This document shows, piece after piece, positions 35,011 through 38,762 of a stretch of DNA of 38,762 bases; position 1 is the first letter of the stretch; every line of letters begins with the position of its first letter. Under the pieces are notes generated by a model. The model saw only the letters and a program-made list of their open reading frames with translations. It searched no databases and had not been told where the DNA came from. Where the stretch lies: positions 1 through 38,762 of the forward strand of contig CAMLQY010000017.1 of the NCBI GenBank assembly GCA_946482365.1. Reading direction: 5' to 3'. The translations under genes and the position numbers were made by a program. The stretch comes from an uncultured Actinomycetes bacterium (GTDB lineage Bacteria; Actinomycetota; Thermoleophilia; Solirubrobacterales; 70-9).

Positions 35011-35622
35011 ATGGAGCTGGATCTGACCAAGAGGCAGAAGGAGATCTTCGACTTCATCCGCAAGTACGCGGCCAAGACCGGGTACCCGCCGACCGTGCGG
35101 GAGATCGGGAAAGCGGTCGGGCTGCACTCGTCCTCGACCGTGCACGCGCATTTGGCCAACCTGGAGAAGATCGGGCTGCTGAAACGCGACCCCTCCAAGC
35201 CGCGGGCGATCGAGCTGCTCTTCGACAAGGCCAAGCGGACGATCCGGCCGGAGAGCGGCCTGCCGCTGGTCGGCCACGTCGCGGCCGGCGAGCCGATCCT
35301 CGCCGAGGAGAACGTCGAGGAGTACATCGAGGTCCCCGACGTGATCGGCGGCGAGGACGGCGACTACATCCTCAACGTGCGCGGGGAAAGCATGGTCGAA
35401 GCTGGCATCTTCGAGGGCGACTACGTCGTCGTGCGCCCGGCCAGCGACGCCGTCAACGGCGAGATCGTCGTCGCCCTGATCGGCGAAGAGGCCACCGTCA
35501 AGCGCTTCTTCCGCGAAGCCGACCACATCCGCCTCCAGCCCGAGAACGAGACGATGGAGCCGATCCGGACCACCGAGGCAACCGTCCTCGGAAAAGTGAT
35601 CGGGGTTTTCAGAAAGGTCTGA
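35011..35622 (+). CDS. lexA: LexA SOS repressor
   Basis: 203 residues. The N-terminal winged helix (residues ~1-65, KRQKEIFDFIRKYAAKTGYPPTVREIG, SSSTVHAHLANLEKIGLLKRD) binds SOS boxes. The C-terminal S24-like domain has the self-cleavage bond Ala-Gly in HVAAGEPI, nucleophile Ser in GESMVEAGI and general base Lys in EATVKRF. RecA filaments trigger cleavage after DNA damage. ATG 35011 has GGGGAGGGCG upstream; ATG 34987 lacks one. Its stop lies in the left arm of palindromic element copy 2. Confidence 0.97.
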   Translation: MELDLTKRQKEIFDFIRKYAAKTGYPPTVREIGKAVGLHSSSTVHAHLANLEKIGLLKRDPSKPRAIELLFDKAKRTIRPESGLPLVGHVAAGEPILAEENVEEYIEVPDVIGGEDGDYILNVRGESMVEAGIFEGDYVVVRPASDAVNGEIVVALIGEEATVKRFFREADHIRLQPENETMEPIRTTEATVLGKVIGVFRKV

Positions 35623-35716
35623 CGGCCCTGGCGTCGTCAGGCAAGGACGCAGGGAGCGAAGCGTGCTTCGCACGTGAGCGACCGAGGACGCCGCATGGCG
35701 GCGTCTGGGCCGTCAG
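35619..35716 (+). repeat. Large palindromic element, copy 2 (AGGACGC core)
   Basis: CTGACGGCCC (35619-35628) pairs with GGGCCGTCAG (35707-35716). The stem continues through GGCGTCGTCA against TGGCGGCGTCT with several G-U pairs, as expected of RNA. The core again has two direct motifs, AGGACGCAG (35644-35652) and AGGACGCCG (35685-35693), around a different apical hairpin. CAAGGACGCAGGGAGC and GCGAC-YGAGGACGC are shared with copy 1. The arms contain the stop codons of both convergent genes (lexA TGA 35620-35622 and SDR TGA 35713-35715). Confidence 0.8.
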
Positions 35717-36534
35717 GGCCACTTGCCGGATTCGATCCGACGCTTGTAGCGTCGCTGCCTGCGGCGACCGTCGCGCATCAGCAGCGGCACCAGGCGCAGG
35801 GTGAGGCGGGGGAAGAGGTCGAGCAGCCGAACCATCGGTCCACGCCACCGCGGCAACACGAGTAGGGGCCGCGGACGTTCGGTCAGCTTGCCGATCTCTG
35901 CCGCCACACGTTCTGCGGTCAGCAGCTTCCCGGAGAAGGGAGGGACAGCTGTCGGGTCGTCGAGCTTGTCTTCGAGCATGGGGGTCCAGATGCCGTCCGG
36001 GCAGACAGCCGAGAGATGGATGCCCGAGGAGCCTGAGTTGCGCAGATCGAGTTGGGTGCCGATCGTGAAGGCGATTGCGGCATGCTTGCTCGCCGCGTAG
36101 TTCGTCACTCCGGGAGCGGTGACCAGCCCTGCCAGTGAGATCACGTTGATCACGTGTCCACGGTCGGCGGGCAGCATCTTCTCGAGGGCCGCGACGGTGC
36201 CGTTCATCGTCCCGATCGCATTGACCTCGATCATCTTCTTGCGGACCGCCGCGTCCTGCTGCCACGAAGGGCCGGTGTAGAGCACGCCGGCGTTGTTGAC
36301 CCAGAGGTCGAGCGAGCCGGCGCCGGCGGCGTTGGAGGCGACCGTGCGGCATGCCTCCTCGTCGGTGACGTCGAGCTTGGATGAGTTGACGCCGGGGCCG
36401 ATCATGGCCGCCGTTTCGGCAGCGGCGGCGGCATCGACGTCGGTGGCCCAGATCAGATAGCCGCGGCCGGCCAGGTCGAGGGCGATCGCGCGTCCGAGCC
36501 CGCTGCCCGCCCCGGTGACGACTGCCGTCGGCAT
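35713..36534 (-). CDS. Short-chain dehydrogenase/reductase
   Basis: A 273-residue SDR with cofactor motif TGAGSGLG (residues ~7-14), an acidic residue after strand 2 (TDVD, favouring NAD+), NAG (NNAGVLYTG), Ser in NVISLAG and Tyr-x3-Lys (YAASK). A C-terminal extension is rich in leucine and arginine (PRLTLRLVPLLMRDGRRRQRRYKRR), perhaps membrane-associated. ATG 36534 is preceded eight bases upstream by TATCCT, a possible leaderless -10. It is divergent from rnpB and convergent with lexA through the palindromic element. Confidence 0.92.
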   Translation of the reverse strand: MPTAVVTGAGSGLGRAIALDLAGRGYLIWATDVDAAAAAETAAMIGPGVNSSKLDVTDEEACRTVASNAAGAGSLDLWVNNAGVLYTGPSWQQDAAVRKKMIEVNAIGTMNGTVAALEKMLPADRGHVINVISLAGLVTAPGVTNYAASKHAAIAFTIGTQLDLRNSGSSGIHLSAVCPDGIWTPMLEDKLDDPTAVPPFSGKLLTAERVAAEIGKLTERPRPLLVLPRWRGPMVRLLDLFPRLTLRLVPLLMRDGRRRQRRYKRRIESGKWP

Positions 36535-36596
36535 CGCCGCGCAGGATATGCAATGCAATCGCCGCGAGCGCGCTCGTGCGGCGCTACCATCGATGG

Positions 36597-36958
36597 GCGG
36601 GCCGAGCGACTGCGGGGGGAGAGAAAACCCCTCGAGGAAAGTCCGGACACCACAGGGCGAGGCGGTGGGTAACGCCCACCCGGGGAAACCCGCGGGACAG
36701 TGCCACAGAAATACACGGCCGATGGCGCGGCCACACGTGAGTCGCGTACAGGCAAAGGTGAAATGGTGCGGTAAGAGCGCACCGGCGTCGCGGTGACGCG
36801 GCGGCCAGGCAAACCCCGCCCGGTGCAAGGCCAAGCAGGACCGTCGACCCTGCCCGGCGAGGTCCAGGTAGGCCGCAGGGCCGCTTCGGCGGCCCCCCGG
36901 GGCTCCGGCTCCGGGAGACAGATGGTCGCTCACGACAGGATCCGGCTTACAGGCCCGC
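36597..36958 (+). ncRNA. rnpB: RNase P RNA, bacterial type A
   Basis: The catalytic RNA that matures tRNA 5' ends. Conserved landmarks occur in order: GAGGAAAGTCCGGAC, GGGTAACGCCCACC, ACAGAAA, GGTGAAATGGTGCGGTAAG, GGCAAACCCC, and near the end AGACAGATGGTCGCT with ACGACAGGATCCGGCTTAC. The terminal helix P1 is GCGGGCC (36597-36603) with GGCCCGC (36952-36958). A TACCAT at 36585-36590 is a plausible -10 with transcription starting near 36597. The ends are by helix pairing, so a few bases' error is possible. Confidence 0.95.
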
Positions 36959-36962
36959 TGAC

Positions 36963-36990
36963 GGAAAGGCCCCCGCAAGGGGGCCTTTCC
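36963..36990 (+). terminator. Terminator of rnpB
   Basis: GGAAAGGCCCCC (36963-36974) pairs with GGGGGCCTTTCC (36979-36990) over the tetraloop GCAA, directly after the RNase P RNA. T residues are within the stem and in CAATTTC after it. Confidence 0.85.
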
Positions 36991-37017
36991 CAATTTCGAC
37001 ACGGTTTCATGTCTTAG

Positions 37018-37163
37018 CGTTTGCTAACCTGCCGCCAACTTCCGCTGAATCTCCGCCTACATACCGCGGGGAGCGGGGGACCCAGACAGTTGGGGCGAAT
37101 CGCCGGCATCCGCCGCGTAGCGCAGCTCTTTCAGCGCGAGCCCGTCAGCTAACCCCGCAAGCG
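37018..37163 (+). ncRNA. ydaO-yuaA type c-di-AMP riboswitch
   Basis: The hallmark core GGGGAGCGGGGGACCCA (near 37069-37085), then TTGGGGCGAATCGCCGGCA, matches the c-di-AMP riboswitch consensus. A closing stem CGTTTGC (37018-37024) / GCAAGCG (37157-37163) frames it, and CTAACC-type segments occur at both sides. It ends 12 bases before the RlpA-like gene. These riboswitches typically turn off wall-hydrolase and osmolyte genes at high c-di-AMP in actinobacteria. Confidence 0.88.
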
Positions 37164-37175
37164 TCGCAAAGAGCA

Positions 37176-37685
37176 ATGAAGACGAGCAGGAACCGCCACG
37201 GGCGGAAAGACCATTCACGGATCGGCCACGCGCGCAGCGGGGGCCCTGGCCGGCGGCTGCGGCTGGCCCTCCTCGGCGCCGCGCTGGCGGTCCTCGGCCT
37301 CGGCACGGTTCCGGCACAGGCGGGTACCGGCGGTGTCGGGGCCTCTGCCGAAACGGCGCCCGGCAAGGGCCTCGCCTTCAGCAGCCCGATGCGCTCCGCC
37401 GGCGCCACCTGGTACGGCCCCGGCCTCTACGGCAACAGCACGGCCTGTGGCCAGACGCTGCGGCCGGGAACGCTCGGTGTCGCCCACCGCACCCTCCCTT
37501 GCGGCACGGCGGTCAAGCTCGTCTACAAGGGCCGCTCGCTGGTCACCCGGGTGATCGACCGCGGCCCCTACAGCCCGGGCAACGACTTCGACCTCACCAA
37601 CGGCGTCCGCCTCTCGCTCGACTTCGAAGGGGTCGACCAGATTCGCTATGCCGTCGCCCTGCGCTCAGGCGAGAAGCGCGACTAA
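37176..37685 (+). CDS. Secreted RlpA-like double-psi beta-barrel protein
   Basis: 169 residues: a basic N-terminus and signal peptide (LRLALLGAALAVLGLGTVPAQA, residues ~28-49), then an RlpA-like DPBB domain (~75-165): ATWYGPGLYGNSTACGQTL, GVAHRTLPCGTAVKLVYKGR, VIDRGPYSPGNDFDLT. The Asp in VIDRGPY matches the lytic-transglycosylase-type aspartate. It lacks a SPOR domain. The upstream c-di-AMP riboswitch links it to wall remodelling during osmotic or turgor change. Confidence 0.93.
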   Translation: MKTSRNRHGRKDHSRIGHARSGGPGRRLRLALLGAALAVLGLGTVPAQAGTGGVGASAETAPGKGLAFSSPMRSAGATWYGPGLYGNSTACGQTLRPGTLGVAHRTLPCGTAVKLVYKGRSLVTRVIDRGPYSPGNDFDLTNGVRLSLDFEGVDQIRYAVALRSGEKRD

Positions 37686-37751
37686 GCAGGATTTCCCGGT
37701 TTGATGGCAAAACCTGGCCGGAACGGGCAGGTCCAACGAGAGGAGCACGGG

Positions 37752-38480
37752 ATGTCGAGGTCTTCGCACGCAGCTGTCAACGCCAGTTCGGCCGGGATCC
37801 TCGGTCGAATGGGGGTTGCCCTCTCGCTTGCGGCCCTGCTGGGGCTCCTCGTCACCCTCGCCGGCAGCGCCGGGGCAGCAACCGCTCCGAAGACGACCGT
37901 CGTGCTCGGCGACACCGGCACGATGCCTGACCCCTCCTGTCCCGACTCGCCCTGCCAGGCGATCGGCAGCGTCACCGGCTTCCAGGTCAGCACGGCTCAG
38001 GGCTCGCTTCCCTTCCGCGTCCGCAAGGACGGCAAGGTGAAGTCCTGGACCCTGACCCTGGCTGAGCCGACCGGCAGCCAGCGCTCCTTCTTCAACAGCT
38101 TCTTCGGCACGCCGCCCGAGGCGCGCCTGGCGATCCTGCGCCGCATCCCGGAGACCAATCCGCCCCGCTACAACCTGCGCGCCCAGGGCTCGATCCAGGT
38201 GCTCAGCCCATATCTCGGCCAGACGGTCAAGTTCGGCGCCAACCTGCGGGTGCAGAAGGGCGACATCGTCGGCCTCACCGTGCCGACCTGGGCCCCCGCC
38301 TTCGCCCAGGGCCTGCCCAGCACCAACGCCTGGAGAGCGAGCCGCGAGGCCGGCATGTGCGTCGACGCCACCGACGTCCGGCAGGGCGAACCGCAGATGA
38401 AAGTGGGCCGCCGGGCCGAATACGGCTGCCGCTACTCCACGGCCCGCTTGCTTTACACGGTCACCGTCGTCGAGGACTAG
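37752..38480 (+). CDS. Secreted protein of unknown function
   Basis: About 242 residues with a signal peptide (SLAALLGLLVTLAGSAGAA). The mature part looks beta-rich (VTGFQVSTAQGSLPFRVRKDGKVKSWTLTLAEPTGSQRSFFNSFFG, VLSPYLGQTVKFGANLRVQKGDIVGLTVPTWAPAF) with two cysteine pairs, one near the start (SCPDSPC) and one near the end. ATG 37752 is chosen for the GAGAGGAG ribosome site. I do not recognise the family. A strong hairpin follows the stop. Confidence 0.8.
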   Translation: MSRSSHAAVNASSAGILGRMGVALSLAALLGLLVTLAGSAGAATAPKTTVVLGDTGTMPDPSCPDSPCQAIGSVTGFQVSTAQGSLPFRVRKDGKVKSWTLTLAEPTGSQRSFFNSFFGTPPEARLAILRRIPETNPPRYNLRAQGSIQVLSPYLGQTVKFGANLRVQKGDIVGLTVPTWAPAFAQGLPSTNAWRASREAGMCVDATDVRQGEPQMKVGRRAEYGCRYSTARLLYTVTVVED

Positions 38481-38496
38481 CTGGTACCGAGCGGGA

Positions 38497-38572
38497 GGGA
38501 CGGGGGTCTCCCCTCCCAAAACGCTCGGCGGGAGCCTCGCTTGAGTGTTTTGGGAGGGGAGACCCCCGTCCC
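38497..38572. repeat. 26-bp perfect inverted repeat (very strong hairpin)
   Basis: 38497-38522 and 38547-38572 are exact reverse complements (beginning GGGACGGGGGTCTCCCC). Six more pairs including G-U extend the stem inward, giving about 32 paired positions. It starts 17 bases after the stop of the secreted protein. It may be a terminator or a REP-like repeat; T residues occur only inside the stem. Confidence 0.8.
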
Positions 38573-38578
38573 CTTCCA

Positions 38579-38618
38579 AGCTTCCCGCGCTAGTCGCCCG
38601 CGTCGCTCGCGGAAAGCT
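38579..38618. repeat. Second, imperfect hairpin
   Basis: AGCTTCCCGCG (38579-38589) pairs with CGCGGAAAGCT (38608-38618) with one mismatch, right after the long hairpin. The remaining sequence to about 38695 shows no gene. Confidence 0.5.
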
Positions 38619-38695
38619 CAAAGCACAAGCGGAGCAGTCGAGCTGCCCCACCCGACGGCCCGGCGACCCCCGAATCTCTTTAGCTGTTGAGAGGA

Positions 38696-38762
38696 GGGCC
38701 GGGGGGGGGGGGGCCAAAAAAAAAAACCGGGGGCCCGGCCGGGGGGTTTTTGGGCCCCCCCC
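38696..38762. other. Low-complexity contig-end sequence, probable artefact
   Basis: From about 38696 the sequence becomes runs of G, A, C and T (15 Gs, 11 As, blocks of Gs and Cs). This is unlike any other part of the window and typical of read or assembly error at a contig end. It should not be interpreted biologically. Confidence 0.8.

Noticed and set aside
38696..38762. Homopolymer blocks as a biological repeat or telomere-like end
   Set aside because: Irregular runs without a repeat unit; most likely low-quality contig-end sequence.

Overview
The window is GC-rich chromosomal DNA with actinobacterial features: many GTG starts, frequent GTGA/ATGA start-stop overlaps, candidate leaderless promoters, a LexA box of the CGAAC-N4-GTTCG type, and a c-di-AMP riboswitch upstream of an RlpA-like gene. 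A large secreted repeat protein and a DUF2252 gene suggest the Thermoleophilia/Solirubrobacterales; this placement is inference. The right end dissolves into homopolymer runs and looks like a contig edge.

Layout. 1-2475: tRNA-Gly, a membrane GGDEF plus degenerate HD-GYP protein, a small ArsR-like regulator and a candidate operator. 2523-6112: a secreted four-repeat protein and a short-chain dehydrogenase. 6148-9164: cytochrome c maturation genes ccmE and ccmF, then secG. 9189-11371: an alkane hydroxylation operon (alkB, rubredoxin, TetR) behind an operator-like palindrome. 11331-12882: a double-GNAT protein and D-aminoacyl-tRNA deacylase. 12938-16908: a zinc/manganese uptake locus with a permease fused to its binding protein, an ATPase, a second permease and a Fur/Zur regulator, with a Zur-box-like palindrome in front. 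16940-23780: an MFS exporter, a DUF2252 protein, an unknown secreted protein, a methyltransferase, a VOC protein, an M23 peptidase and a DUF378 protein.

23870-27693: four co-directional minus-strand genes: selD, a SIR2-domain protein, a HAD-like protein and an NMN adenylyltransferase-like protein. The last three are tightly coupled and form a candidate NAD-based defence cassette.

27836-34819: an integrative element of about 7 kb in tRNA-Leu(GAG). The intact tRNA lies at its right end and a copy of the tRNA 3' half at its left end. It carries VapBC, a small unknown gene, a ParB-like protein with an adenine methylase, a YaaC-like protein, two excisionase-like proteins and a frameshifted tyrosine integrase. 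The middle genes are visibly less GC-rich than their surroundings.

34957-38762: lexA with its own SOS box, an SDR gene, RNase P RNA, a c-di-AMP riboswitch controlling an RlpA-like gene, and a secreted protein.

The least explained signal is a two-copy intergenic element (16297-16461 and 35619-35716). Each copy is a large imperfect inverted repeat that includes the stop codon of the gene before it and holds an asymmetric core with two AGGACGC motifs around a variable apical hairpin. It looks like a new structured-RNA or palindromic repeat family. Three other long intergenic hairpins (9189-9251, 12403-12451, 38497-38572) have unrelated sequences.
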